Shown here: piece by piece, positions 24,286 through 33,491 of the stretch
Layout of the letters: each line of letters begins with the position of its first letter
How positions within the stretch are numbered: position 1 is the stretch's first letter
Origin: AA29 sp041481445
Lineage (GTDB): Bacteria > Acidobacteriota > Vicinamibacteria > Fen-336
NCBI GenBank assembly: GCA_041481445.1
Contig: JBGPBV010000021.1
Location: forward strand, 1-63,187
Direction: 5' to 3'
Length of the DNA: 63,187 bases
Made by a program: the position numbers and the translations under genes
Notes under the pieces: generated by a model
Database searches by the model: none
What the model was told of the DNA's origin: nothing
What the model saw: only the letters and a program-made list of their open reading frames with translations

Positions 24286-26010
24286 ATGCGCTGTGCCTCC
24301 TGCGACGCCGAGCTGACCCCGGGCGCGCGGTTCTGCGCCGCCTGCGCCGCTCCCGCCCCCGCCCATCCCAGCGATCCCGGAGACGCCCTTCGCACCGCGT
24401 TGGAGACGGCCCTCGGCTTCCAGTACCGCGTCGAGCGCCTGCTCGGCCGGGGCGGCATGGGCGCGGTGTACCTCGCCTGCGAGCTGGCCCTGGACCGTGA
24501 GGTCGCCATCAAGGTGCTGCCGCCGGAGCGCGGCGCCGACGAGGAGCGCCGGGCGCGCTTCCGCCGGGAGGCCCGCACCGCCGCCCGCCTGAGCCACCCG
24601 AACATCGTCCCCCTCATCACGTTCGGCGAGGTGAACGGCCTCGCCTACTACGTGATGGGATACGTGCACGGCGAGTCCCTGGCCGACCGCATGCGCCGCC
24701 AGGGCCGGATCGCGTCCGACGACGCGGCGCGCCTCCTGTCCGACCTTGCCGACGCCCTCGACTACGCGCACCGCCGGGGCGTCGTGCACCGCGACATCAA
24801 GCCCGACAACGTGCTCATCGACGCCGAATCCGGACGCGCGCTCCTCACCGACTTCGGCATCGCGCGGGCCCAGGGCGGCCAGAACCTCACGACCACCGGC
24901 ACCATCGTGGGCACTCCCCGCTACATGTCCCCCGAGCAGGCGGCGGGCGCCTCCAATCTCGACGGGCGCAGCGACCTGTACTCCCTCGGCGTCCTCGGCT
25001 ACGAGATGCTGGCGGCCCGGCTGCCCTTCGAAGGCAAGACCCCGTCCGACCAGCTGCTCCAGCGCCTCAGCCAGCCGCCGCTGCCCCTCTCTCCGCGCGT
25101 CCCCGACGCGCCGCGGTGGCTGACCTCCGCCATCACCCGCTGCCTCGAGCGCGACCCCGCCGCCCGCTGGAGCGACGCGCGCACGCTGCGCCAGCAGATC
25201 CTGTCCGGCGGCACCGAGAACGACCTCCCGATCGCCCTCGAGAACCTCGCGACCTACGTTCGGGCGGTCGGCCTCGGATGGCTCCTGGGCCTCGGGTACT
25301 GGGTGTGGGGCAAGGCCACCCTGCAACCCAGGGTGTTCCAGGTCTGGGACTACCAGGATGGGAAGTTCAACCCCGACAACGCCATGGTGTCCCTGCTCTT
25401 CACGCTTCCGCTCCTCGTGCTGCTCACGATCTCGGTGCGCGGCAAGGGCTACTCGTGGACGGCGATCCGTCGAGCCGTCGTCCGGCAGCCCCGCTGGTGG
25501 ATGGGCTGGTACCCGAAGGCGGGACGCGCCCCGGGCGACGTGTGGGCCCGCCTGCCCCGCCACGTCCGCACCGCCCGCGTCTTCATCGCCGGGTTCCTCG
25601 TGATCCTGCCCCTCCTCTTCCTGCGGGGCGTGATCGGCCAGACCGCGCAAGAGCAGTACGAGGCCACCGGGCGCTGGCAGGGGCTGGAGAAGGTCCTCCT
25701 CGACCGGTTCGGACCGAGCGCCGGGATGCGGTACGTCGTGGCGTTCTGGATTTCATGGATCGCGGCGACGGTGGCCACGACGTTGGGGTCGGCGCGCCGC
25801 CTGCGCCGCGGCTCGCTTGCCGTCACCGGCGAACAGGACGAGCTGTGGCCGATCTTCAACCGCGCCACGGGCAATACCCGCTTCTGGTCGCGCCCCACGT
25901 ACGCTGCGGTCCTGGAGCCGGCGGCGGAGGCGCGTCCGACCGAGGCCACCCTCGGCGACCTTGCCCTCCCCGTCGGCGCGGGCCCGGAGGACGAGACCCG
26001 CGCCCGCTGA
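24286..26010 (+). CDS. Zinc-ribbon Ser/Thr protein kinase with C-terminal membrane domain
   Basis: This 574-residue protein starts with a four-Cys zinc ribbon (CASC at 3-6, CAAC at 17-20). A Hanks-type kinase domain follows at about residues 46-310: GRGGMGAVY, Lys76, HRDIKPDN from 168, DFG at 189-191 and MSPEQ. The C-terminal 230 residues contain several hydrophobic segments (FTLPLLVLLTISV, VFIAGFLVILPLLFL, VVAFWISWIAATVATTL) of no family I recognise. So the kinase is tethered to the membrane and its partner or signal domain is unusual. It is followed 25 bases later by a VOC gene with a strong ribosome-binding site, suggesting an operon. Confidence 0.88.
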   Translation: MRCASCDAELTPGARFCAACAAPAPAHPSDPGDALRTALETALGFQYRVERLLGRGGMGAVYLACELALDREVAIKVLPPERGADEERRARFRREARTAARLSHPNIVPLITFGEVNGLAYYVMGYVHGESLADRMRRQGRIASDDAARLLSDLADALDYAHRRGVVHRDIKPDNVLIDAESGRALLTDFGIARAQGGQNLTTTGTIVGTPRYMSPEQAAGASNLDGRSDLYSLGVLGYEMLAARLPFEGKTPSDQLLQRLSQPPLPLSPRVPDAPRWLTSAITRCLERDPAARWSDARTLRQQILSGGTENDLPIALENLATYVRAVGLGWLLGLGYWVWGKATLQPRVFQVWDYQDGKFNPDNAMVSLLFTLPLLVLLTISVRGKGYSWTAIRRAVVRQPRWWMGWYPKAGRAPGDVWARLPRHVRTARVFIAGFLVILPLLFLRGVIGQTAQEQYEATGRWQGLEKVLLDRFGPSAGMRYVVAFWISWIAATVATTLGSARRLRRGSLAVTGEQDELWPIFNRATGNTRFWSRPTYAAVLEPAAEARPTEATLGDLALPVGAGPEDETRAR

Positions 26011-26035
26011 GCGGGCGCAACGGAAGGAGGATTCG

Positions 26036-26431
26036 ATGGGCAGCCCCGCGGCCGCACACTTCGGCCTGGGCCGGATCGGGCAGATCGCCGTCCCTGTCGG
26101 CGACGTCGATCGGGCCATCGCCTTCTACCGCGACACCCTCGGGATGCGCTTCCTGTTCAAGGCGCCGCCGGGCCTCGGCTTCTTCGACTGCGACGGCGTC
26201 CGGCTCATGCTCGACGCTCCCGCGAGGTCGCAGACGAGCAACCCGAGCTCCGTCATCTACTACGAGGTCCCGGACATCCAGGCCGCGTTCGAGACGCTGT
26301 CCGCGCGCGGCGTGGTCTTCGAGGCGAAGCCGCACCTGATCGCCAAGCTGCCGGACCACGACCTCTGGATGGCCTTCTTCCGCGATCCCGATCGGAATCT
26401 CCTGGCCCTCATGAGCGAAGTCCGGCCGTAA
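26036..26431 (+). CDS. VOC (glyoxalase/bleomycin-resistance) family protein
   Basis: This 131-residue single-domain protein has the paired beta-alpha-beta-beta-beta units of the vicinal oxygen chelate fold: IGQIAVPVGDVDRAIAFYRDTLGM at the start and WMAFFRDPDRNLLALMSE at the end, the latter with a likely metal-binding Glu. The fold includes glyoxalases, dioxygenases and resistance proteins; the substrate is unknown. GGAAGGAGG lies six bases before the ATG, which rules out the longer upstream frame. Confidence 0.88.
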   Translation: MGSPAAAHFGLGRIGQIAVPVGDVDRAIAFYRDTLGMRFLFKAPPGLGFFDCDGVRLMLDAPARSQTSNPSSVIYYEVPDIQAAFETLSARGVVFEAKPHLIAKLPDHDLWMAFFRDPDRNLLALMSEVRP

Positions 26432-26451
26432 TCCTCTCGAGAGCGCGCACC

Positions 26452-27156
26452 GTGATCCCAGGCCTCGAGCCGATTCCGGTCACGCGCCCGCTCCCTATCG
26501 GCGCCTGCCTCAAGTGGGTGGTCGGGCAACCACGATGGCTCCGCACGACGCTGATCGGAGGGCTGTGGGTGCTCGCCTCCTTGACCGTCGTCGGCCTCCC
26601 CGTCCTCCTGGGCTACTACGTTCGGGTCGTGCGTGCCGGATTCACCGAGTCCTCCCTCCCCGCGTGGGACCACGGAGGCGAGATGTATCGCGAGGGTCTG
26701 GGGATCGCCGCGGTGTGGCTGGCGCACTGGGGCCCGGTGGGGCTCGCCATCTGGGCCGCGTCGCGCGCCGCCGCGCTCCAGGACGCCGTGCGGACGAGCG
26801 AGCTGACGGCGTTCCTGCTCGTGGTCACCGGGCCCCTGGCCGCCCTGGCCTGGTCCTTCTACGTCAACTCCGCTCTCCTGCGCGTCGTCGTCCTCCGCGA
26901 CCTGCGCGCCGCGATGGACGTCGGCGAGGTCGCCGACTTCACGAGGCGGAACCTGTCCAACTTCGGCCGCCTGCTCGTCCTGCTGCTGCCGGCGAACGGG
27001 ATCGCGCAGGCCTCCTGTTGCCTGGCCGGGATCGGCCTGTTCCCCGGCTCGTTCTGGCTGGCCTGCACGTTCAACTACGCCCTGGGCCAGATCGGACGAT
27101 GCGACACCTCGCTGCCTCGAGAGGCCTCGCCGCCGCCGGAGACGATCGCGTTCTAA
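26452..27156 (+). CDS. DUF4013-like integral membrane protein
   Basis: This 234-residue protein contains several membrane segments (LIGGLWVLASLTVVGLPVLLGYYV, LTAFLLVVTGPLAALAW, GRLLVLLLPANGIAQ). It has the LPAWDHGGEMYREGL motif after the first one, typical of DUF4013 proteins. Function is unknown. The GTG start lies 20 bases after the VOC stop, so it probably shares a transcript with the kinase and VOC genes. Its stop overlaps the convergent glycosyltransferase stop by four bases. Confidence 0.72.
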   Translation: MIPGLEPIPVTRPLPIGACLKWVVGQPRWLRTTLIGGLWVLASLTVVGLPVLLGYYVRVVRAGFTESSLPAWDHGGEMYREGLGIAAVWLAHWGPVGLAIWAASRAAALQDAVRTSELTAFLLVVTGPLAALAWSFYVNSALLRVVVLRDLRAAMDVGEVADFTRRNLSNFGRLLVLLLPANGIAQASCCLAGIGLFPGSFWLACTFNYALGQIGRCDTSLPREASPPPETIAF

Positions 27157-28661
27157 CGCGGGGCCTCGCGCACGTCGGCGGTCACGTAGAGCCGCGTGGA
27201 GGCGGGCCCCTCGAAGACGCGCGTGAAGACGGTCCGCCACCCCGAGGGGGCGGGCTCCGGCCGCCACTTGCGCGGCGGATGCAGGCGCACGCGCCAGACT
27301 CGCGCCCAGGTCCCCGACCAGACGGCGCCGTCGTCGAGGATGTCCTCGGGGTCGATCGACGAGACCTGGCTGAGGTGTCCGATGGATCGGCTGGCCGGGC
27401 AGCGCACGGCGATCGCGGCCGCGCCCTCCCGATCCAGGTAGTAGCGCAGGACGTTGAGGTCGCGCGGCGCGTTGGCCAGGACGAGATCCCCCGGTGCCAC
27501 CGATCGCGCGAGCTCTCGCGCGCCCTCCTCCGCGGAGGACGCCGCAGCGGGCCGCGCGCCCACCTCCGCGGCCAGCCCGAGCCCGATGGCGGCGCCCAGG
27601 CCCAGCGCCACCGCGTGACGCGTCCACAGAGGGCCCAGGCCCGCCCAGGCGCGGCCGACCCCGACCAGCATCGCGAGCTGCGCGAACACGAGGTAGCGCT
27701 CCAGGAACAGCGTCCGGCCGGCGGCCGCGGACACGGCCAGGGCGGCCAGCCAGGGGACCGTCGCCTGGAGGGCGAGGAACCGCTGGCCCCGATCCCCCCG
27801 CCAGAGCGCCCAGAAGGCGGCGATCGCGGCGCCCGCGATGAAGGTGCGCGGCCAGGAGGGCGTCCATTCCAGACCCGACAGCCACTGCACGAGCGACGCG
27901 CCGAGCCCGTACGCGTCGGTGTCGTGGATCCAATAGTCGCCGCTCACACGAGAGGCCTGCCGCCCCAGGACGGCGAGCCAGGGCGCGAAGAGCGCGGCGA
28001 CCAGGACCGCCCCTCCGACGACAGCGAGGAGGCGCCGCCGGCCGTCCGCCGCCGACGTCCTCTCGCGGACGGCGTCCACACCGGCGAACAGGAGCTGGGC
28101 GCCGACGGTGAAGGCGCCGTAGTAGTGGGTGTAGCACAGCGCGGCGGCGGCGATGGCGTAGGCGGTCCACCACGCCGCCGGACGACGGTCGCTCCTCAGG
28201 GCTCGCAGCAACAGCCAGGCCGAGGCCCCGGCGAGGGCCATCCCCATCGTGTACATGCGGACCGCGCGGGCATGGCCGACCTGGTCCGCGTGGAGCGCCA
28301 CCAGCACCGCGGCCGCCGCCGCCCCGACCGCGCCCGTCTCCAGCTCGCGGTCCAGCTCGCGCGCGACCGCGTACGCGATCGGGATCGAAGCCAGGCCGAA
28401 GAAGAGCGACAGGCCGCGCAGTGCCCACGGCGAGACACCGAAGAGGCCGGTCCAGCCGCGGAGGACGAGGTAGTACAGGGGCGGATGCACGTCCGCGGCC
28501 GTCCGCCTGACGATCTCTCGCGCGCGATGCGTGCTCATGCGCCACGAGAACGCCTCGTCCGTGGTCAGCTCGGCCCGCCCGAGGCGCTCCACCCGCAGCG
28601 CCGCGCCGGCCAGCAGGGCGACGACCAGGACGGCGGGACCGGCTCCGGACGAGGGCCTCAT
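27153..28661 (-). CDS. GT39/ArnT-like membrane glycosyltransferase
   Basis: This 502-residue protein has many hydrophobic segments. Just after the first one it carries the acidic and His loop motifs of PMT/ArnT-type transferases (ELTTDEAFSWRMS, then ADVHPPLYYLVLRGW). Such enzymes move a sugar from a polyprenyl-phosphate donor to protein or lipid acceptors on the outer face of the membrane. The C-terminal 130 residues are soluble (DLNVLRYYLDREGAAAI). The ATG at 28661 is preceded by a TACAAT box in near-leaderless position rather than a Shine-Dalgarno. It is divergent from the GMC gene. Confidence 0.78.
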   Translation of the reverse strand: MRPSSGAGPAVLVVALLAGAALRVERLGRAELTTDEAFSWRMSTHRAREIVRRTAADVHPPLYYLVLRGWTGLFGVSPWALRGLSLFFGLASIPIAYAVARELDRELETGAVGAAAAAVLVALHADQVGHARAVRMYTMGMALAGASAWLLLRALRSDRRPAAWWTAYAIAAAALCYTHYYGAFTVGAQLLFAGVDAVRERTSAADGRRRLLAVVGGAVLVAALFAPWLAVLGRQASRVSGDYWIHDTDAYGLGASLVQWLSGLEWTPSWPRTFIAGAAIAAFWALWRGDRGQRFLALQATVPWLAALAVSAAAGRTLFLERYLVFAQLAMLVGVGRAWAGLGPLWTRHAVALGLGAAIGLGLAAEVGARPAAASSAEEGARELARSVAPGDLVLANAPRDLNVLRYYLDREGAAAIAVRCPASRSIGHLSQVSSIDPEDILDDGAVWSGTWARVWRVRLHPPRKWRPEPAPSGWRTVFTRVFEGPASTRLYVTADVREAPR

Positions 28662-28671
28662 CGACCGCGGG

Positions 28672-28681
28672 ATTGTAGAAT
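28672..28681. promoter_or_regulatory. Overlapping divergent -10 boxes
   Basis: ATTGTAGAAT contains TAGAAT on the plus strand (28676-28681) for the GMC gene and TACAAT on the minus strand (28677-28672) for the glycosyltransferase. The two promoters would exclude each other. Spacing fits a start about 20 bases before the GMC ATG and about four bases before the glycosyltransferase ATG. Confidence 0.4.
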
Positions 28682-28707
28682 GTCGCTCGCCGACTGGAGG
28701 CCATCCC

Positions 28708-30360
28708 ATGCAGGTCGTCGAGGCGCCGGAGGTCCACCCCGTCATCGTGATCGGCAGCGGCGCCTCCGGCGGGATGGCGGCCTGGAACCTCACCCAGAAG
28801 GGCATCGACGTCCTGCTCCTCGACGCCGGGGAGAAGTTCTCGCGCGAGGGGCTCTGGACGCACGTCCGGCCCTGGGAGGACCGCGAGCGCCGGCGCCGCG
28901 GCGAGAGGCCGCGCGAGGTCTTCCTCGACGTCCGCGAGCAGCCCTATCTGACGCCCGAGGGCCGCCCCTTCGACCTCATCCGGGTGTGGGGCCACGGCGG
29001 CAAGACCAACGTCTGGGGCCGGGTGAGCCTGCGCTACTCCGACCTCGACTTCAAGGCCGCGGACCGGGACGGCTGGGAGATCCCGTGGCCGCTCTCCTAC
29101 GCCGACCTGGCTCCCTACTACGACCGGGTGGAGCCGCTCATCGGCGTCTCGGGCGGAGACGACGACTCGGAGGCTCTCCCGGGCAGCCGCTTCCTTCAGC
29201 CCGCGCCGCGCCCGCGCTGCGCGGAGCGGCTGCTGCAGAGGGCGGGGGCGAAGATCGGGACGCCGCTGGTGGCGGGGCGCCGCGCCAACATGACGCGCGC
29301 GACCCGGGGCTTCCCGCCCTGCCACTACTGCGGCAACTGCGCGCGCGGCTGCGACACCTCGTCCTTCTTCAACTCCGCCGACCACCTGCTCCCGTTCGCG
29401 CTGGAGACGGGCAAGCTGCAGATCCGGTCGAACGCCGTCGCCGCCCGGATCCTGACCGACGACCACGGGCGGGCCCGGGGCGTCCAGTACTTCGACCGCA
29501 AGACGGGAGCGGAGCACGAGGTCCGGGGGCGGGTGGTGGTGCTGGGGGCGAGCTGCGTGGACTCCACGCGCATCCTCCTCAACTCCACCTCCGAGCGACA
29601 TCCGAACGGCATCGGCAACGGCTCCGACGTGATCGGCCGCTACCTGTGCGAGCAGGTCCGGGTGAACGTGAAGGGCTTCCTGCCCGACCTCTACGGCCGG
29701 GAGCGGCAGCACGACGAGGGCCTCGGCGGCGAGCACGTCTACCTGCCGCGCTTCAACCACCGGCCCGGCCGCACGCGCGACTACCTGCGCGGCTTCGGCG
29801 CCCAGTTCTGGGGCACGGGGTCCCTGGACGCCACTCCCTCCGCCGCCGGGCGCCACGTGCCCGGGTTCGGCGCCTCCTTCAAGCGCGAGATGAAGCGGCG
29901 CGTCCCCGCCTGGTTCGAGATGCACCCCTTCGGCGAGGTGCTGCCCTACGCGGACAACCGGATCACCGTGGACAAGTCGCGCACCGACCGCTACGGCGTC
30001 CCCCTCCTCCACATCGAGTACCGCACGCGCGAGAACGAGCGCAAGATGGTCGAGCACATGTGCGACACCGTCGAGGAGCTGGTGCAGGCGGCGGGCGGCG
30101 TGCTCGTGGGTTATCGGCGCGGGGAGACGGACGGCAACGGCGCCGCCATCCACGAGCACGGGACCTGCCGCATGGGCGCCGACCCGCGCCGCTCCGCCCT
30201 CACCGCCTTCAACCAGATGCACGAGGTCAAGAACCTGTTCGTGGTGGACGGCTCCGCCTTCCCGACCGCCACCGAGAAGAACCCCACCCTCACCATCCTC
30301 GCCCTCGCCTGGCGGGCCACGGACTACCTCGCCGAGGAGATGCGGCGGGGCAACCTGTGA
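28708..30360 (+). CDS. GMC-family oxidoreductase, catalytic subunit with Cys cluster
   Basis: This 550-residue protein has an FAD-binding Rossmann start (VIGSGASGG at 15-22). The GMC active-site region lies at the C terminus (HEHGTCRMG and EKNPTLTILALAW, giving the catalytic His/Asn pair). Residues 205-215 carry Cys at 205, 208, 211 and 215 (CxxCxxCxxxC), a spacing like an Fe-S ligand set. GMC enzymes oxidise alcohols or sugars; paired with a gluconate-dehydrogenase subunit-3 gene immediately downstream, it is probably the catalytic subunit of a membrane-linked sugar or polyol dehydrogenase. GGAGG precedes the ATG. Confidence 0.9.
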   Translation: MQVVEAPEVHPVIVIGSGASGGMAAWNLTQKGIDVLLLDAGEKFSREGLWTHVRPWEDRERRRRGERPREVFLDVREQPYLTPEGRPFDLIRVWGHGGKTNVWGRVSLRYSDLDFKAADRDGWEIPWPLSYADLAPYYDRVEPLIGVSGGDDDSEALPGSRFLQPAPRPRCAERLLQRAGAKIGTPLVAGRRANMTRATRGFPPCHYCGNCARGCDTSSFFNSADHLLPFALETGKLQIRSNAVAARILTDDHGRARGVQYFDRKTGAEHEVRGRVVVLGASCVDSTRILLNSTSERHPNGIGNGSDVIGRYLCEQVRVNVKGFLPDLYGRERQHDEGLGGEHVYLPRFNHRPGRTRDYLRGFGAQFWGTGSLDATPSAAGRHVPGFGASFKREMKRRVPAWFEMHPFGEVLPYADNRITVDKSRTDRYGVPLLHIEYRTRENERKMVEHMCDTVEELVQAAGGVLVGYRRGETDGNGAAIHEHGTCRMGADPRRSALTAFNQMHEVKNLFVVDGSAFPTATEKNPTLTILALAWRATDYLAEEMRRGNL

Positions 30361-30370
30361 AGGAGGCGTG

Positions 30371-30958
30371 ATGGACACGCTCGGCCGCCGCGAGGCCGTC
30401 CGCCGCCTGACCCTGGGAGGACTGGGCGCGGCCGCGCTGCCCGCCTGGGTGGAGGCCCTGGCCGGAGTGGCGGAGGCGCAGGGCGCCCCGAGCGCGGCCG
30501 CCGCCGCCGCGGATTGGACGCCCAGGGTCCTGGACGCCCATCAGGACCAGACGGTGACCGCGATCAGCGAGCTGATCATCCCGGCCACCGAGACCCCGGG
30601 GGCCAAGGCCGCGCTGGTGAACCGGTTCGTGGACGACGTGCTCGCGCAGGCGGGCGAGGCCGAGCGCGCCCAGTTCCTGCGCGGCCTCGGGTTCGTGGAC
30701 CGGCGGAGCCGGCAGCTCTTCGGGGCCGACTTCCTGCGGGCGCGGCCCGACGAGCAGCACGCGCTCCTCACGATCCTCGCCTCGGAGTCGAACACGGCCT
30801 TCGAGGACGAGATCGGCCGCGACTTCTTCCAGGCCATCAAGGGCCTGACCGTGACCGGCTACTACACGTCGGAGATCGGCCTGCGCCAGGAGCTGGGCGA
30901 CGACGGCCAGGTGATGTTCCGCGAGTTCAAGGGCTGCACGCACCCCGAGCATTCCTGA
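30371..30958 (+). CDS. Gluconate 2-dehydrogenase subunit 3-family protein
   Basis: This 195-residue protein starts with a Tat-type signal (RREAVRRLTLGGLGAAALP). It continues into the subunit-3 fold (ISELIIPATETPGAKAA, VNRFVDDVL, GLTVTGYYTSEIGL). In the family this small subunit accompanies a GMC catalytic subunit and carries it out through the Tat system as a complex. The gene follows the GMC stop by ten bases with a strong AGGAGG. No cytochrome c subunit gene is seen nearby, so the electron acceptor is open. Confidence 0.88.
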   Translation: MDTLGRREAVRRLTLGGLGAAALPAWVEALAGVAEAQGAPSAAAAAADWTPRVLDAHQDQTVTAISELIIPATETPGAKAALVNRFVDDVLAQAGEAERAQFLRGLGFVDRRSRQLFGADFLRARPDEQHALLTILASESNTAFEDEIGRDFFQAIKGLTVTGYYTSEIGLRQELGDDGQVMFREFKGCTHPEHS

Positions 30959-30963
30959 GCCGT

Positions 30964-33486
30964 GTGACCCACCCCTTGCCGAGCCACGAGGACCTGCTCG
31001 GCCGCTTCCTCGACGACGTGTCCGCCCGCGGCCTCTCGCTCTACCCGGCGCAGGAGGAGGCGATACTGGCCGTGTTCGAGGGCCACAACGTCATCCTCAA
31101 CACCCCCACCGGATCGGGCAAGACCCTGGTCGCCTCCGCCGTGCACTTCGCGGCCCTCGAGCGCGGCCGGCGCTCCGTCTACACGAGCCCGATCAAGGCC
31201 CTCGTCAACGAGAAGTGGATGGCCCTGTGCCGCGAGCTCGGGCCCGAGAACGTCGGCCTCTCCACCGGCGACGCCACCGTGAACCGGGAGGCGCCCGTGC
31301 TGTGCTGCACGGCGGAGGTGCTGGCCAACATCGCGCTGCGAGAAGGCACGGCGGCGGCGGTGGACGACGTCGTGATGGACGAGTTCCACTGGTACGCGGA
31401 CCGCGACCGCGGCGTGGCCTGGCAGGTGCCCCTGCTGACCCTGGCCCAGGCGCGCTTCCTGCTCATGTCGGCCACGCTGGGCGACGTGACCTTCTTCGAG
31501 GAGGCGCTCACCCGCCGCAACGGGCTCCCCACCGACGTCGTGAAGTCCGTCGAGCGGCCGGTCCCGCTCGAGTACGCGTATTCCCAGATCCCGCTGGCCC
31601 AGACCCTCGAGAAGCTCGTGGCCGAGGGCAAGGCCCCGGTCTACGTCGTCCACTTCACGCAGAGGGACGCCGCGGCCAGCGCGCAGGACTTCACCAGCCT
31701 GAACCTCTGCACGCGGGAGGAGAAGAACGCGGTGGCGGAGGCGATCCACGGCTTCCGCTTCACGAGCCCGCACGGTCCGGAGGTCCGCAAGTGGCTCAAG
31801 CAGGCCATCGGCGTGCACCACGCGGGCCTGCTCCCGAAGTACCGCGTGCTGGTGGAGCAGCTGGCCCAGAAGGGGCTCCTCAAGGTCATCTGCGGCACGG
31901 ACACCCTCGGGGTGGGCATCAACGTGCCCATCCGCACCGTGCTCTTCACGCGCCTCTGCAAGTTCGACGGCCAGAAGACGGCCGTGCTCTCCGCGCGCGA
32001 CTTCCACCAGATCGCGGGACGGGCCGGACGCAAGGGCTTCGACGACCGCGGCTTCGTGGTCGCGCAGGCCCCCGAGCACTTCATCGAGAACCTCAAGCTC
32101 GACGAGAAGGCCCGGGACGGCCGGAAGGTGGTCCGGCGCAAGCCGCCCGAGCACAACTTCGCCAACTGGGACCTGCAGACCTTCAAGCGCCTCATGGCCG
32201 CGCCCCCCGAGCGGCTGACCTCCCGATTCGAGGTGTCGCACGGGATGCTCCTCAACGTGCTGTCCCGCCGGAGCGACGGCGGCCGGGCCATGCAGCGGCT
32301 CATCCGGGACAGCCACGAGTCCGACCGGGCCAGGAAGGCGCACTTCCGCCGGGCCTGGCAGCTCTTCCGCGCCCTGGTGGAGCGCGGCATCGTCGAGATC
32401 ACGCCGCGCACGGCGGAGGGCGCCCGCGTCCGCGTGGACGTGGACCTGCAGGACGACTTCTCGATGGACCAGGCGCTCTCGCTCTACCTGCTCGAGACGA
32501 TCCCGGCCCTGGACCCCGAGTCGGATACCTTCGCCCTCGACCTGCTCACGCTGGTCGAGAGCATCCTCGAGGACCCCGAGCTCATCCTCCGCCGCCAGCT
32601 CGACAAGCTGAAGGACCGCAAGGTGGCGGAGATGAAGGCGGACGGCCTCGACTACGACCAGCGGATGGCGGAGCTGGAGAAGATGGAGTATCCGAAGCCG
32701 CTGCGCGACTTCGTCTACGGCACCTTCAACGCCTTCGCCGGCCGTCACCCCTGGGTGGGCCAGGAGGACATCCGGCCCAAGTCGATCGCGCGCGAGATGT
32801 TCGAGGGCTTCCGCTCCTTCTCCGACTACGTCCAGGAATACGATCTCGAGCGGGCGGAGGGCCTGCTCCTGCGCCACCTCAACAGCGTCTACAAGGTGCT
32901 GAGCCAGACCGTGCCCGACGCGGTCAAGACGGACGAGATCCGAGAGATGGAGCTCTACCTCCGCGACATGCTGCGCGCGGTGGACTCGAGCCTCCTCGAG
33001 GAATGGGAGCGCATGCGCGATCCGGCCTACTTCGCGCCGGACACGGCCGGCGCCGAAAGCCCTTCGCCGCGCCCGGAGGAGCCTCCCGACGTCACGCGCG
33101 ATCGCAAGGCCTTCACGGCGGCCATCCGCACGCGGGTCTTCGCGTTCCTGCGCGCGTGGTCGATCGGCAGCGACGAGGCCGCGCTCGGCGAGATGGGCGA
33201 AGGCGCGGATGCGGACGGGGTGCCGTGGACGACCGCGCGGCTGCGCGCGGCCCGCGAGGCCCATCGCGTCGAGCACCGCGCCCTCCGCCTCGACCCCGAG
33301 GCCCGCAACCTGCGGCACACGCACGTGGAGGTCGCCCCGGACGGGACGTCCTGGCGCGTCCAGCAGATGCTCGTGGACACCGAGGGCCTCAACGACTGGG
33401 TGGCGGAGATGGACGTGGACCTCGCGGAGTCGCGGACCCGAGGCGTGCCGGTGCTGCGGCTGCGGCGCCTGGACACCCTGGCCTGA
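30964..33486 (+). CDS. Ski2-like DEAD/DEAH-box helicase with DUF3516-type C terminus
   Basis: This 840-residue protein carries superfamily 2 helicase motifs in order: Walker A TPTGSGKT at 47-54, DEFH at 139-142, SAT at 169-171, CGTDTLGVGINVP and QIAGRAGRKG. The C-terminal half matches the DUF3516 region described for actinobacterial helicases (long charged helices, WVAEMDVDLAESR at the end). Ski2-like enzymes unwind RNA or DNA; this group is uncharacterised. The GTG at 30964 starts six bases after the previous stop, so it probably rides on the GMC transcript though its function looks unrelated. Confidence 0.85.
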   Translation: MTHPLPSHEDLLGRFLDDVSARGLSLYPAQEEAILAVFEGHNVILNTPTGSGKTLVASAVHFAALERGRRSVYTSPIKALVNEKWMALCRELGPENVGLSTGDATVNREAPVLCCTAEVLANIALREGTAAAVDDVVMDEFHWYADRDRGVAWQVPLLTLAQARFLLMSATLGDVTFFEEALTRRNGLPTDVVKSVERPVPLEYAYSQIPLAQTLEKLVAEGKAPVYVVHFTQRDAAASAQDFTSLNLCTREEKNAVAEAIHGFRFTSPHGPEVRKWLKQAIGVHHAGLLPKYRVLVEQLAQKGLLKVICGTDTLGVGINVPIRTVLFTRLCKFDGQKTAVLSARDFHQIAGRAGRKGFDDRGFVVAQAPEHFIENLKLDEKARDGRKVVRRKPPEHNFANWDLQTFKRLMAAPPERLTSRFEVSHGMLLNVLSRRSDGGRAMQRLIRDSHESDRARKAHFRRAWQLFRALVERGIVEITPRTAEGARVRVDVDLQDDFSMDQALSLYLLETIPALDPESDTFALDLLTLVESILEDPELILRRQLDKLKDRKVAEMKADGLDYDQRMAELEKMEYPKPLRDFVYGTFNAFAGRHPWVGQEDIRPKSIAREMFEGFRSFSDYVQEYDLERAEGLLLRHLNSVYKVLSQTVPDAVKTDEIREMELYLRDMLRAVDSSLLEEWERMRDPAYFAPDTAGAESPSPRPEEPPDVTRDRKAFTAAIRTRVFAFLRAWSIGSDEAALGEMGEGADADGVPWTTARLRAAREAHRVEHRALRLDPEARNLRHTHVEVAPDGTSWRVQQMLVDTEGLNDWVAEMDVDLAESRTRGVPVLRLRRLDTLA

Positions 33487-33491
33487 ACGCG

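Noticed and set aside
26260..30378. Very long overlapping frames on both strands (over 1200 codons each)
   Set aside because: They run through five or more clearly recognisable genes in other frames, lack domains and are Arg/Pro/Gly/Ala-rich. They are an artefact of very high G+C.
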